Of a stretch of DNA of 64,000 nt, positions 18,447-27,378 are shown in pieces. The translations under genes were made by a program, and so were the position numbers. The notes below the pieces were generated by a model. The model had not been told where the DNA came from and ran no database searches. It saw only the letters and a list, made by a program, of their open reading frames with translations. Position 1 is the stretch's first letter, and each line of letters opens with the position of its first letter. This DNA is from Soonwooa sp. (GTDB lineage Bacteria > Bacteroidota > Bacteroidia > Flavobacteriales > Weeksellaceae): contig NZ_JASLDS010000045.1 of the NCBI RefSeq assembly GCF_030151385.1, positions 62,001 to 126,000 of the forward strand, given 5' to 3'.

Positions 18447-19172
18447 TTAGATAACCACATGTCCAAGTTTTATAAGTTTCTCGTGATTGATGATTTTGAT
18501 GTTCCTGCCTTCGACAAGGATCAACTCATCTTGTTTGAATTCTGATATTAATCGGATTGCACTTTCTGTTGCTGTTCCGATAAGGTTGGCGATTTCTTCT
18601 CTTGTTAAAGAAATATTGATAAATCCTTCTGGATCTGTACCAAGCTTTTGTTCTAATAAAATTAAAATCTCAGCCAATCTTTCTCTAACAGTTTTTTGTG
18701 CCAAAAAGGTAACCGTGTTAGACGACTCTCCCAACTCGTATGCAATTTTTTGCAACATCGCGTAGGACAATTTCGCATCAACTTCTAATAAATGAATAAA
18801 GAAATCCGCTGGTAAAAAAACAACCTTAAGAGGTGTCATAGCTTCGGCTTTTGCTTGGAAATTCTCTCCACACAATAACGAGCGATAACCAATAAGATCG
18901 CCTTCTTTACAAAATCTAAGGATTTGATCTTTACCGTAAACGCCCGATTTCGAAAGCTTTGCTGTTCCTTCTTTGATAAAATAAACACCTTGCGGAGATT
19001 CTCCATCTTCAAAAACGGTATCGCCTTTTGCGAACTCCATATCTTGAAGCTCTGCAACCAACTTCGTATAATCCTCCGGACTCAAACTGTTTTTAAAAGA
19101 CTCCCTGTTAAAGGCTTTAATAAAATTCTGTTCAATAACTTGCTGTAGTTCAAGTGACATATGTAATGACAT
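18447..19172 (-). CDS. Crp/Fnr-family transcription regulator, divergent from the cbb3 locus
   Basis: The 241-residue protein has a cyclic-nucleotide-binding-like beta-roll (about 35-150, GDTVFEDGESPQGVYFIKEG) and a C-terminal winged helix (about 165-235, LTREEIANLIGTATESAIRLISEF). The only cysteines are in RFCKEG and LLCGEN. The N-terminal four-Cys cluster of oxygen-sensing E. coli FNR is therefore absent, and any redox sensing must be indirect or haem-based. It starts 80 bp from ccoI on the opposite strand, which suggests it controls the cytochrome cbb3 genes (inference from position). A second in-frame ATG at 19160 is an alternative start. Confidence 0.88.
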   Translation of the reverse strand: MSLHMSLELQQVIEQNFIKAFNRESFKNSLSPEDYTKLVAELQDMEFAKGDTVFEDGESPQGVYFIKEGTAKLSKSGVYGKDQILRFCKEGDLIGYRSLLCGENFQAKAEAMTPLKVVFLPADFFIHLLEVDAKLSYAMLQKIAYELGESSNTVTFLAQKTVRERLAEILILLEQKLGTDPEGFINISLTREEIANLIGTATESAIRLISEFKQDELILVEGRNIKIINHEKLIKLGHVVI

Positions 19173-19222
19173 TTATCAGCAAAAATAAGACTTTCTACTC
19201 CCAAAAGCAAAGTTTTTTGACG

Positions 19223-19230
19223 TAATTTTG
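19223..19230 (+). promoter_or_regulatory. Candidate -7 box of the ccoI promoter
   Basis: TAATTTTG matches TAnnTTTG and lies 22 bp before the ccoI ATG, in the 80-bp divergent spacer shared with the Crp/Fnr gene. TTGAC sits just upstream (19216-19221) as a possible half-site. Confidence 0.45.
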
Positions 19231-19252
19231 TAAGCTAAACCCAACAAGCCAC

Positions 19253-21631
19253 ATGTCAGAAAAGTGTTTCCATTGCGGTCAGCCTATTGAAAATGAGCGC
19301 ATTGAATTTGATGAAAAAGTCTTCTGTTGCAATGGTTGTCAGTCCGTTTACGAAATCCTAAACCTACATAATCTTGGTAACTTTTATGAATTTAATAAGA
19401 GTTCGGGGATACGACCAAATAGCGATGACCAGACGCAGTTTGACTATTTAGATGCTGAGGATATCTTTAACAAAGTGGTAGATTTCCATGAAGGAGGAAC
19501 GACATTGGTTACATTCAAAATTCCAGTTATACATTGTACATCTTGTATTTGGTTATTGGAAAGCCTACATACCATCAATCCAAAAATTAAATATTCGCAA
19601 GTTAACTTCACTAGAAAAACGGTGCAAATCGCCTACAAAAGTGAAGAACTGCAACTTAGTGAACTTGCTAAATTCTTAACGAATCTTGGTTACAAGCCAG
19701 TTATCAACCTCGAAACGGCTGACAAAAAGAAAGAAAAACTTGACAAAAGCCTTTTAATAAAATTGGCAATTGCGGGATTCGCTTTCGGAAACAGTATGTT
19801 TTTAAGCTTCCCAGAATACATTGGTGGTAACGACGTCTGGATGGAAAACTACAAATACCTATTCCGAATCACGTTGTTGATTTTGGCAACACCTGTCGTT
19901 TTATATTCTGCACAAGATTATTACAAATCTGCTTGGTATGGCTTAAAAAACAAAATCATCAACATTGATGTTCCGATTGTTATTGGGATTTTCATGTTGT
20001 ATGGTCGCTCGATTTACGAAATTGCAACCGATTATGGTGGTGGATATTTCGACACACTTTGTGGACTTTTATTCTTTATGCTTTTGGGCAAAACGTTCCA
20101 AAAAAGAACCTACAACAGCTTATCGTACGACCGCGATTACAAATCATTCTACCCAATTGCAGTTACCAAAATTGACTTTAACGGAAAGCAAGAAAACATT
20201 CTACTTTCTGACCTGAAAGTTGGTGACAGAATTATGGTTAGAAACCAAGAAATAATCCCTGTCGATTCCATTTTGATAAAAGGTGAAGCCAATATCGATA
20301 ACAGTTTCATCACTGGAGAAGCGGCTTTGGTACCAAAAAAAGCGGGTGACAAAATCTTTGCTGGCGGTAAACAAAGCGGACCAATATTAGAATTGGAAGT
20401 TATTAAAAACGTTGACCAAAGCTACCTTACGCAACTTTGGAACAAAGAAGCTTTCAAAAAAACAGAAACAGGACTCGATACGATTACCAATAAAATCAGT
20501 AAGTATTTTACAATTGTTATTTTGACGATTACTGCGATTGCTGCCATTTATTGGTCACAAGAGAATTTTGAAAAAATGTTCCAAGTGGTTGCTGCGATTT
20601 TAATTATTGCTTGTCCTTGTGCATTGGCACTTTCGGCGCCGTTTACTTTTGGGCATGTTATGCGAATTTTGGGTAGAAATAAATTCTATGTTAAAGACAC
20701 TCTGACTATTGAAAAACTTTCGAAAATAGACAGTTTGGTTTTTGACAAAACAGGAACCATCACCGAAAGTAAAAAATCGAATATCAATTACTTAGGTCAA
20801 AACATTTCGGAATTCGATTTAAAAAACATTAAGACTTTACTTAAAAATTCTAATCATCCGCTTTCCAAATCTTTGTATGATTTTATTGAAATTGAAGACG
20901 AGTATCTTCCAATCGAAAACTTTGTTGAAATCTCTGGAAAAGGTTACTCCGCAATTGTTAGAGGAAAGCTTTACAAAATAGGCTCCGCAAGCTTTACAGG
21001 ACAGAAATCCGAAAATCTTGAAACCGCAGTTTTCATACAGGCCGGTGACGAATTCTTAGGAAAATACATCTTCAAAAACGAGTACCGAAAGGATTTAGAA
21101 ACATTATTCAAACATCTTAAAAACTACGACATCAGCATTTTGAGTGGCGACAATTCTTCAGAGGAAACACAGCTAAAAGCAATGATTCCGAATGTTAAAG
21201 AAATGCGCTTCAACCAAAGTCCAGAAGACAAACTAGAATACATCCAAGAATTGCAAAATCAGCAACATAAAGTTGCTATGCTTGGAGATGGCTTAAATGA
21301 CGCTGGTGCTTTGAAGCAAAGTAATGTTGGTATTGCGATTTCTGACGACACCAATGCCTTTACACCATCATCAGACGTAATTATGGATGGTAGCAAAATC
21401 CCCGAACTTGATAAATATCTTAAATTTTCGAAAGACGCAATTGGCATCGTAAAATTGACATTTGCTGTAAGCTTATTCTACAATGTTATTGGGGTTACGT
21501 TTGCGGTTATGGGCGAGGTTTCACCGTTGTTTGCTGCGATTATTATGCCAGTCAGTTCAATCAGTGTTGTTGCCTTTACAACCTTGTCAACGTGGTATCG
21601 TAGTACGAAGTATTTCAAGTTGTTAAAATAA
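19253..21631 (+). CDS. ccoI: Copper-transporting P-type ATPase for cbb3 oxidase assembly
   Basis: The 792-residue P1B ATPase starts with a Cys-rich domain (CFHCGQPIENERI and CCNGCQSVYEIL), typical of CcoI/FixI. An HMA-like domain follows with CTSC around residue 100. Then come membrane helices, the actuator TGEA, the copper-binding IIACPCALALS, the phosphorylation site VFDKTGTITES and the hinge AMLGDGLNDAGALK. CcoI moves copper out of the cytoplasm for insertion into the Cu-B site of cytochrome cbb3. It opens the cco cluster. The gap of 110 bp to ccoS contains a second promoter candidate, so later genes may be expressed separately. Confidence 0.93.
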   Translation: MSEKCFHCGQPIENERIEFDEKVFCCNGCQSVYEILNLHNLGNFYEFNKSSGIRPNSDDQTQFDYLDAEDIFNKVVDFHEGGTTLVTFKIPVIHCTSCIWLLESLHTINPKIKYSQVNFTRKTVQIAYKSEELQLSELAKFLTNLGYKPVINLETADKKKEKLDKSLLIKLAIAGFAFGNSMFLSFPEYIGGNDVWMENYKYLFRITLLILATPVVLYSAQDYYKSAWYGLKNKIINIDVPIVIGIFMLYGRSIYEIATDYGGGYFDTLCGLLFFMLLGKTFQKRTYNSLSYDRDYKSFYPIAVTKIDFNGKQENILLSDLKVGDRIMVRNQEIIPVDSILIKGEANIDNSFITGEAALVPKKAGDKIFAGGKQSGPILELEVIKNVDQSYLTQLWNKEAFKKTETGLDTITNKISKYFTIVILTITAIAAIYWSQENFEKMFQVVAAILIIACPCALALSAPFTFGHVMRILGRNKFYVKDTLTIEKLSKIDSLVFDKTGTITESKKSNINYLGQNISEFDLKNIKTLLKNSNHPLSKSLYDFIEIEDEYLPIENFVEISGKGYSAIVRGKLYKIGSASFTGQKSENLETAVFIQAGDEFLGKYIFKNEYRKDLETLFKHLKNYDISILSGDNSSEETQLKAMIPNVKEMRFNQSPEDKLEYIQELQNQQHKVAMLGDGLNDAGALKQSNVGIAISDDTNAFTPSSDVIMDGSKIPELDKYLKFSKDAIGIVKLTFAVSLFYNVIGVTFAVMGEVSPLFAAIIMPVSSISVVAFTTLSTWYRSTKYFKLLK

Positions 21632-21678
21632 AAAAACCTATTTAGATAAATTATAAATTAATTAATTTAAATTCATTC

Positions 21679-21709
21679 TGACTAAAGTCATTAATTTTAA
21701 CTAAATTTG
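21679..21709 (+). promoter_or_regulatory. Candidate cco promoter with palindromic operator
   Basis: TGACTAAAGTCA (21679-21690) is a perfect inverted repeat placed 11 bp upstream of a -7 box TAAATTTG (21702-21709). The ccoS ATG follows 32 bp after the box. A further TAAATTTG at 21726 is too close to the start codon. The palindrome could bind the adjacent Crp/Fnr protein; its 4-base centre is shorter than in classical sites. Confidence 0.4.
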
Positions 21710-21741
21710 GGAACTTTAATTAGCGTAAATTTGTCTCAGTT

Positions 21742-21933
21742 ATGGAGATTCTCTATTTAATGATCATATGCAGCGTGTCTTTAGCTGTGGTTTTCTTAAT
21801 AATTTTTATTATTGGAGCTAAAAAAGGGCACTTCGAGGACGATGAAAGTCCGGCTGTACGTATCCTAATGGATGATGAAATAAGGGAAGAGAAAACTGAC
21901 AATAAAAAAGAAAAAGATAATAGTGATTTGTAG
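21742..21933 (+). CDS. ccoS: Cytochrome cbb3 assembly protein CcoS
   Basis: This 63-residue protein has one N-terminal membrane helix (LIICSVSLAVVFLIIFIIGA-like, about 5-26), the conserved GHFEDDESPAVRILMDDE segment and a charged tail. CcoS is needed for cofactor loading of cbb3 oxidase. It lies 2 bp before ccoNO, in the usual position between ccoI and ccoN. Confidence 0.92.
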   Translation: MEILYLMIICSVSLAVVFLIIFIIGAKKGHFEDDESPAVRILMDDEIREEKTDNKKEKDNSDL

Positions 21934-21935
21934 AT

Positions 21936-24206
21936 ATGGAAACACAAAAGTTTAGTTATGACAATAGTATCGTAAAAGCTTTTTTGATTGCAACTGTAGT
22001 TTTTGGCTTGGTTGGATTCTTACTTGGGCTTACTGCGGCACTAATGCTTTTTTATCCGGAACTTCCTGAATATTTCTTAGGAACGGACGACCTGACAATT
22101 GCCAGTCTCAAGAGTGGGGATATGCAGGGATTAATCAACTCACATGGGGCATTTGGGTTCGGAAGAATCAGAATGTTGCACACTAGTGCTGTGATTTTCG
22201 CGTTCGTATGTAACAGCTTCTTTGCTGGGGCATATTACTCGATGCAACGACTTCTAAAAACAAGAATGTGGAGCGACACGTTGTCATGGATCCACTTCTG
22301 GGGATGGCAGATTATGATCGTCTCTGTAGTCATCACATTCCTTATGGGTATTAACACTTCTAAGGAATATGCCGAGCACGAATGGCCTATTGACATTTTA
22401 ATTACGGTAATCTGGGTGATTTTCGGTATTAACATGTTCGGGACAATTGCCAAGAGAAGAGTTAGACACTTGTATGTTGCTATTTGGTTCTACTTGGGCA
22501 CATGGGTTGCCATTGCAATGTTGCACATCTTTAACAACCTTGAGGTTCCTTTAACAATGTGGAAGTCTTATTCTATCTATTCTGGTGTTAAAGATGCATT
22601 GGTACAATGGTGGTATGGTCACAACGCTGTGGCTTTCGTATTAACAACGCCTGTATTAGGTTTGATGTATTACTTCTTACCAAAAGCTGCTGACAGACCA
22701 GTATTCTCATACAAACTTTCGATTATCCACTTTTGGTCATTAATTTTTGTATATATCTGGGCTGGCCCTCACCATTTACAATATACATCTTTACCAGCAT
22801 GGGCTCAGGCCGTAGGGACTGGTTTCTCAATTATGCTAATCGCACCCTCTTGGGGTGGTATGCTTAATGGTCTATTGACATTAAGAGGAGCTTGGGATAA
22901 AGTAAGAGAGAATCCAATTCTTAAATTCTTCGTTGTAGCCGTAACTTGTTATGGTATGGCAACTTTTGAAGGTCCGCTTTTAGCAACAAAAACTTTAAAT
23001 AAAGTTGGGCACTTTACAGACTGGGTAATTGGTCACGTACACTTAGGAGCTCTTGGATGGAATGGTTTCATGGCATTCGGGGTTATCTATTACTTGGTAC
23101 CAGTAATGTGGAGAACAAAATTGTGGTCTACGAAGATGGCTAACTGGCATTTTTGGTTAGGTACATTTGGTATCATCTTCTACGCTGTGCCATTATACAT
23201 TTCAGGATTTACACAAGGTTTGATGTGGAAACAATTTAACCCAGATGGTACTTTAGTTTACAAAAACTGGTTAGATACTGTTACAGCAATTCTTCCTTAT
23301 TATAAAATGAGATTTGTTGGAGGTTTATTCTATATCTCAGGTGCAATCTTGATGGTAGTTAACTTAGTTAAGACGGCAAAACAAGGTTCATTCCTTAAAG
23401 AAGTGCCTGCTGAGGCGCCTGCATTAGTAAAAACGGTTAAAGGAAGAAAACAAGGCGAAACCTTCCACCTTTGGTTGGAAAGAACACCTTTATATTTCAC
23501 AATCGGAGCTTTCGTTGCTTTAGCTATCGGAGGTATGATCGAGATTTTACCAACAATATTTGTGAAAAATAATGTCCCTACTATATCAGCGGTTAAACCT
23601 TACAGTCCATTAGAATTAGAAGGTAGAGACATCTATATTAGAGAAGGGTGTAATGCTTGTCACTCTCAAATGATTAGACCTTTCCGTGACGAAGTTGTTA
23701 GATTTAACGGTAAAAATGGACAATACTCAAAAGCTGGAGAATTCGTATATGATCATCCATTCCTTTGGGGATCTAAGAGAACAGGTCCAGACTTACAAAG
23801 AGAAGGTGGTGCAAGACCAGATTCTTGGCACTTCAAGCATATGTATAACCCAAGATCAACTTCGGCAGGATCTATCATGCCACGTTATCCTTGGTTAATT
23901 GCTGGTACTTTGGACAGAACGCACACAAAAGCGAAACTAGAATTGATGAAGAATGCATTTGATGTTCCTTATACTAAGGCTCAAATCGACTCTGCTGATT
24001 CTTGGATGAATAACCAAGCTGCTAAGATTGTTAAAAACATCTACTCTGAAGCGGCTGACGTTAAAGATCAATTTGCTAAGCAACAACAAGCGCAAGGTGC
24101 TAGTTTTGTTCCATTGGAAAAGAGAGAGATTACCGCTTTAATTTCTTACCTACAAAGATTGGGTACAGACATTAAAACTACTGAAGTAAAAACTGCGAGC
24201 AACTAA
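21936..24206 (+). CDS. ccoNO: Fused cytochrome cbb3 oxidase subunits I and II
   Basis: The 756-residue protein joins CcoN (about 1-490) and CcoO (about 530-756), a fusion that is usual in Bacteroidota. The CcoN part is a multi-helix haem-copper oxidase core with WWYGHNAVAF and GPHHLQYT for metal and haem ligands. The helix CYGMATFEGP carries the active-site Tyr, and VIGHVHLGALGWNG carries further His ligands. The CcoO part has a membrane anchor and one haem c site, EGCNACHSQMIRPFRDE, with a Met ligand probably in GSIMPRYPW. It is the catalytic oxygen-reducing subunit in the inner membrane and works at low oxygen. Confidence 0.96.
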   Translation: METQKFSYDNSIVKAFLIATVVFGLVGFLLGLTAALMLFYPELPEYFLGTDDLTIASLKSGDMQGLINSHGAFGFGRIRMLHTSAVIFAFVCNSFFAGAYYSMQRLLKTRMWSDTLSWIHFWGWQIMIVSVVITFLMGINTSKEYAEHEWPIDILITVIWVIFGINMFGTIAKRRVRHLYVAIWFYLGTWVAIAMLHIFNNLEVPLTMWKSYSIYSGVKDALVQWWYGHNAVAFVLTTPVLGLMYYFLPKAADRPVFSYKLSIIHFWSLIFVYIWAGPHHLQYTSLPAWAQAVGTGFSIMLIAPSWGGMLNGLLTLRGAWDKVRENPILKFFVVAVTCYGMATFEGPLLATKTLNKVGHFTDWVIGHVHLGALGWNGFMAFGVIYYLVPVMWRTKLWSTKMANWHFWLGTFGIIFYAVPLYISGFTQGLMWKQFNPDGTLVYKNWLDTVTAILPYYKMRFVGGLFYISGAILMVVNLVKTAKQGSFLKEVPAEAPALVKTVKGRKQGETFHLWLERTPLYFTIGAFVALAIGGMIEILPTIFVKNNVPTISAVKPYSPLELEGRDIYIREGCNACHSQMIRPFRDEVVRFNGKNGQYSKAGEFVYDHPFLWGSKRTGPDLQREGGARPDSWHFKHMYNPRSTSAGSIMPRYPWLIAGTLDRTHTKAKLELMKNAFDVPYTKAQIDSADSWMNNQAAKIVKNIYSEAADVKDQFAKQQQAQGASFVPLEKREITALISYLQRLGTDIKTTEVKTASN

Positions 24207-24218
24207 TAATAATTACGA

Positions 24219-24437
24219 ATGATTCCGCAAAGTTTTAAAGATATTGTATCGAGTGTTGAACACGCTGGCTTACTAAATACCATTTCAATGATTTTATTCA
24301 TTATATGTTTTTTAGGAATTACACTCTATGTGTTTAACAGACCAAAAAAATTCTATCAAGAAGAGGAAAATGCTCCACTTAATGATGGACTTGACATTGA
24401 TGACAACAAGGACAATAAAGACAAAACTTCGCATTAA
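24219..24437 (+). CDS. ccoQ: Cytochrome cbb3 oxidase small subunit CcoQ
   Basis: The 72-residue protein has one membrane helix (about 18-38, TISMILFIICFLGITLYVF) followed by the typical FNRPKKFYQEEE and an acidic tail. CcoQ stabilises the oxidase complex. It lies 12 bp after ccoNO and 14 bp before ccoP. Confidence 0.88.
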   Translation: MIPQSFKDIVSSVEHAGLLNTISMILFIICFLGITLYVFNRPKKFYQEEENAPLNDGLDIDDNKDNKDKTSH

Positions 24438-24451
24438 TACATTTTACGATC

Positions 24452-25330
24452 ATGAAAAGAAGAACACCCGTATATATTAATATCCTTATTGTTTTAGGAT
24501 TATTGCTTGTCGTATTTTACATGTTTGCACAATCTTCAGATTTCTTTAAAACAAAGTATTTCTGGGCTGCAGCATTGGTAAGTATAATCGTTGTATTTAT
24601 CCAAGGAGCGATTGGTGACCTAATTGAAAATGAAAAATTCAAAAAGCTAACAGAGGAAGAGAAAAAGCTTTACTTAGCAGAAACTAAAGTTCCTTATTTC
24701 CAATATTTGTGGAACTCAGCTTCTAAAAAGCAAACAGCTAAAGAAGAAGAAGACATTCTTATTGACCACGGTTTCGATGGTATCATGGAGTTGGATAATC
24801 AACTTCCAAAATGGTGGTTAGGTCTCTTTTACTTTGGTGTTGCTTATTGTATTCTTTACCTTGTTTCATTTAGTTTTACAGATTTTGCCCACCCAGATGT
24901 TGAATACAACATAGAGCATAAAGAGCAAATTGCTGCAATTGACGAGTATAACAAAAGTGTACCTCCAGTAACTATCGAGACGGCAGTATTCTCAGAAGAT
25001 AACGTAGCAGAAGGAGAACAGATCTTTAATACAAACTGTACAGCTTGTCATATGGATGCTGGTAAAGGTGGTATTGGTCCTAACTTAACTGACAATTTCT
25101 GGATCAACCAACCGGAAAAAACTTTATACAAAAGTATTTTCCACGTGGTGTACAATGGTAGCCCACATAACCCAACAATGCAAGCTTGGGGTAAAAATGG
25201 TGTATTAACTGGGAAAGATATCGAAAAAGTAGCGGCTTACGTATATCACATTAACCAAGAACAAGCACCTATTACAACAGCACAAGGCGGCGCAGCACCT
25301 CAAGGTACTGAGGCGCATTGGGAGAAATAG
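24452..25330 (+). CDS. ccoP: Cytochrome cbb3 oxidase subunit III, mono-haem form
   Basis: The 292-residue protein has two N-terminal membrane helices, then a FixP_N-like segment (DHGFDGIMELDNQLPKWW followed by a helix at about 125-145). One cytochrome c domain has TNCTACHMDAGKGGIGPNL and a Met ligand in NPTMQAWG. Proteobacterial CcoP carries two CxxCH sites; only one is found here, so electrons pass through a single haem c before CcoO. It is the last structural gene of the oxidase. A long intergenic stem-loop separates it from ccoG. Confidence 0.93.
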   Translation: MKRRTPVYINILIVLGLLLVVFYMFAQSSDFFKTKYFWAAALVSIIVVFIQGAIGDLIENEKFKKLTEEEKKLYLAETKVPYFQYLWNSASKKQTAKEEEDILIDHGFDGIMELDNQLPKWWLGLFYFGVAYCILYLVSFSFTDFAHPDVEYNIEHKEQIAAIDEYNKSVPPVTIETAVFSEDNVAEGEQIFNTNCTACHMDAGKGGIGPNLTDNFWINQPEKTLYKSIFHVVYNGSPHNPTMQAWGKNGVLTGKDIEKVAAYVYHINQEQAPITTAQGGAAPQGTEAHWEK

Positions 25331-25350
25331 ATTTTTAACAAAACATACTA

Positions 25351-25440
25351 AAAGAGATTGTCAAGATGTATCGGTTCAATTATTGCAAATGAGCTGATAT
25401 ACGAAAAGAAACTTCGTTTTTTTTTCAGGGCAATCTCTTT
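25351..25440 (+). other. Long stem-loop between ccoP and ccoG
   Basis: AAAGAGATTG (25351-25360) pairs perfectly with CAATCTCTTT (25431-25440) across 70 bases. Inside lies a smaller hairpin ACGAA/TTCGT (25401-25416) followed by nine T. It may be a partial terminator or an RNA-processing signal that sets the ratio of oxidase to assembly proteins. Confidence 0.5.
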
Positions 25441-25452
25441 TTCTATTTATAA

Positions 25453-26913
25453 ATGAATGATATGAGCAACTCTAACAAACCTGACATTGGAGGCCAAGGC
25501 CAAATAATAGAGGCAGAAACATTTAGAGATTCTGTCGGGACAATGGACAATACAGGGAAGCGTAAATGGGTCTTCCCGCGCAAACCAAAAGGAAAATACA
25601 CCAACTATAGAAATATTGTTAGCGTTATCCTTTTAATTATTCTTTTTGCTATTCCTTTTATTAAAATTAATGGCAACCCATTTTTGATGATTAATATTAT
25701 AGATCGTCAATTCTTTATCATTGGACAACCTTTTTATCCACAAGATTTTTTCATACTTGCATTAGGAGCTATCGGCTCTTTGGTATTCATTATTCTTTTT
25801 ACAGTTGTTTTTGGTCGAATATTTTGTGGATGGATCTGTCCTCAAACTATTTTCATGGAAATGATTTTCAGAAAAATAGAATACGCCATCGAAGGTGACA
25901 GAAACAAACAAATCCGTCTAGATCAACAAGCGTGGAATACTGAAAAAATATGGAAAAGAGGACTTAAATGGACCATCTATCTCATTATTTCTTTAATCAT
26001 AACACACATTATGTTTATGTATGTTGTAGGATACAAAGAAGTATTCAAAATCATGCAAGAAGGACCATTCGCACATCCTACCAATTTCTTGGTGATGATT
26101 ATGTTCACAGCGGCATTTTATTTTGTGTTTGCTTGGTTCAGAGAGCAGGTTTGTACTTTAGTATGTCCGTACGGAAGATTGCAAGGTGTACTGATTGATA
26201 AAGAAACCATCAATGTTTTCTACGATTACCACCGAGGCGAAAACCGTTCGAAATGGAAAAAAGGAGAAGATCGTGCTGCAGCTGGCAAAGGTGATTGTAT
26301 CGATTGTAACCAATGTGTAGTTGTCTGTCCAACTGGTATCGACATCAGAAATGGTCAACAGTTAGAGTGTATCAACTGTACTGCTTGTATAGATGCTTGT
26401 GATGAAGTTATGGAAAAAGTTGGCTTGCCAAAAGGCCTTATTCGCTACGCATCCATCAATCAAATTGAGAATAAAGAGAAGTTTAAATTCACTAACAGAA
26501 TGAAAGCTTCCTCAGTAATATTAGTTTTATTGACCGTATTTTTAGGTTTCTTACTTTACAATAGAGGAACAATGGAGGCCAAATTCTTGAAACCTCCAGG
26601 ATCAACATATTTCGTAAGAGATGGACAAATTACCAATACCTATAATTACACATTCCTAAATAAGTCAAACGAAACCAAAACCGTTATGATTAAAGTGATT
26701 GATCCTCAAAATGGGACAGTTTCTTTAAGTACAGGAAACAAGATTGTTTTGAAAAGAGATATGATGATAAAAGGTACCATTAATGTGAGCTTCCCAGAAA
26801 AGCAAATCACCCTATCAAAACAAAACCTAACCATCGGTGTTTATGATATGAATGGTAAACTTTTGGACTCGTTCAAGACTTATTTTGAAGGACCGTTTAA
26901 GTTTCAATTTTAA
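25453..26913 (+). CDS. ccoG: Cytochrome c oxidase accessory protein CcoG
   Basis: The 486-residue membrane ferredoxin has an N-terminal soluble part, several helices, and a NapH-like segment with FCGWICPQTIFMEM and VCPYGRLQG. Two 4Fe-4S motifs follow (CIDCNQCVVVCPTGID and CINCTACIDACDEVMEKVG). The C-terminal periplasmic domain of about 115 residues is Ig-like. CcoG reduces Cu(II) to Cu(I) for cbb3 assembly. The start at 25453 gives MNDMSNSNK; the ATG at 25462 is an alternative. fixH follows after 9 bp. Confidence 0.94.
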   Translation: MNDMSNSNKPDIGGQGQIIEAETFRDSVGTMDNTGKRKWVFPRKPKGKYTNYRNIVSVILLIILFAIPFIKINGNPFLMINIIDRQFFIIGQPFYPQDFFILALGAIGSLVFIILFTVVFGRIFCGWICPQTIFMEMIFRKIEYAIEGDRNKQIRLDQQAWNTEKIWKRGLKWTIYLIISLIITHIMFMYVVGYKEVFKIMQEGPFAHPTNFLVMIMFTAAFYFVFAWFREQVCTLVCPYGRLQGVLIDKETINVFYDYHRGENRSKWKKGEDRAAAGKGDCIDCNQCVVVCPTGIDIRNGQQLECINCTACIDACDEVMEKVGLPKGLIRYASINQIENKEKFKFTNRMKASSVILVLLTVFLGFLLYNRGTMEAKFLKPPGSTYFVRDGQITNTYNYTFLNKSNETKTVMIKVIDPQNGTVSLSTGNKIVLKRDMMIKGTINVSFPEKQITLSKQNLTIGVYDMNGKLLDSFKTYFEGPFKFQF

Positions 26914-26922
26914 AAATTAAAT

Positions 26923-27378
26923 ATGTTAAAGAAGTTATCGTGGGGACATGCAGTGGTAATAGCTTTAGGTAGCTTTATTGCATTTATTTTATATTTAATT
27001 CTCATCTTCCCAATGGGAAAACAAAATGCAGAGATGATCTCGAGTAACTATTATGAAGAGGAATTGGTCTACCAAGACGTTATCGATGCTAAAAAAAGAG
27101 CCATGGAATTGGAAGCGCATCCTGTCTATTCACAAGACAAAGATGGAATAAAACTTCATTTTCCAGCAGAACGAAAAGTACACAAGAAAGAAGTTGACTT
27201 TGTCCTATTCCGAACAGATGACTCCAATCTTGACATTAAAAAAGTGGAATACCTAGATGGCACTAATTCTTTGCTAATACCAGCAAAAGTTTTAGTACCA
27301 GGATCTTATACTTTAAAAACAAAATGGAAAGAAAATAATCAATTGTATCAAATTGATTATGATGTATTATGGAAATAG
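26923..27378 (+). CDS. fixH: FixH family protein
   Basis: The 151-residue protein has one N-terminal membrane helix (about 10-30) with SWGHAVVIALGSFI and FPMGKQNAEMISSNYYEEEL, the typical FixH/CcoH opening. A periplasmic beta-rich domain ends in KTKWKENNQLYQIDYDV. It belongs to the cbb3 assembly genes in nearly all carriers. The stop codon overlaps the start of the next gene by 10 bp. Confidence 0.9.
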   Translation: MLKKLSWGHAVVIALGSFIAFILYLILIFPMGKQNAEMISSNYYEEELVYQDVIDAKKRAMELEAHPVYSQDKDGIKLHFPAERKVHKKEVDFVLFRTDDSNLDIKKVEYLDGTNSLLIPAKVLVPGSYTLKTKWKENNQLYQIDYDVLWK

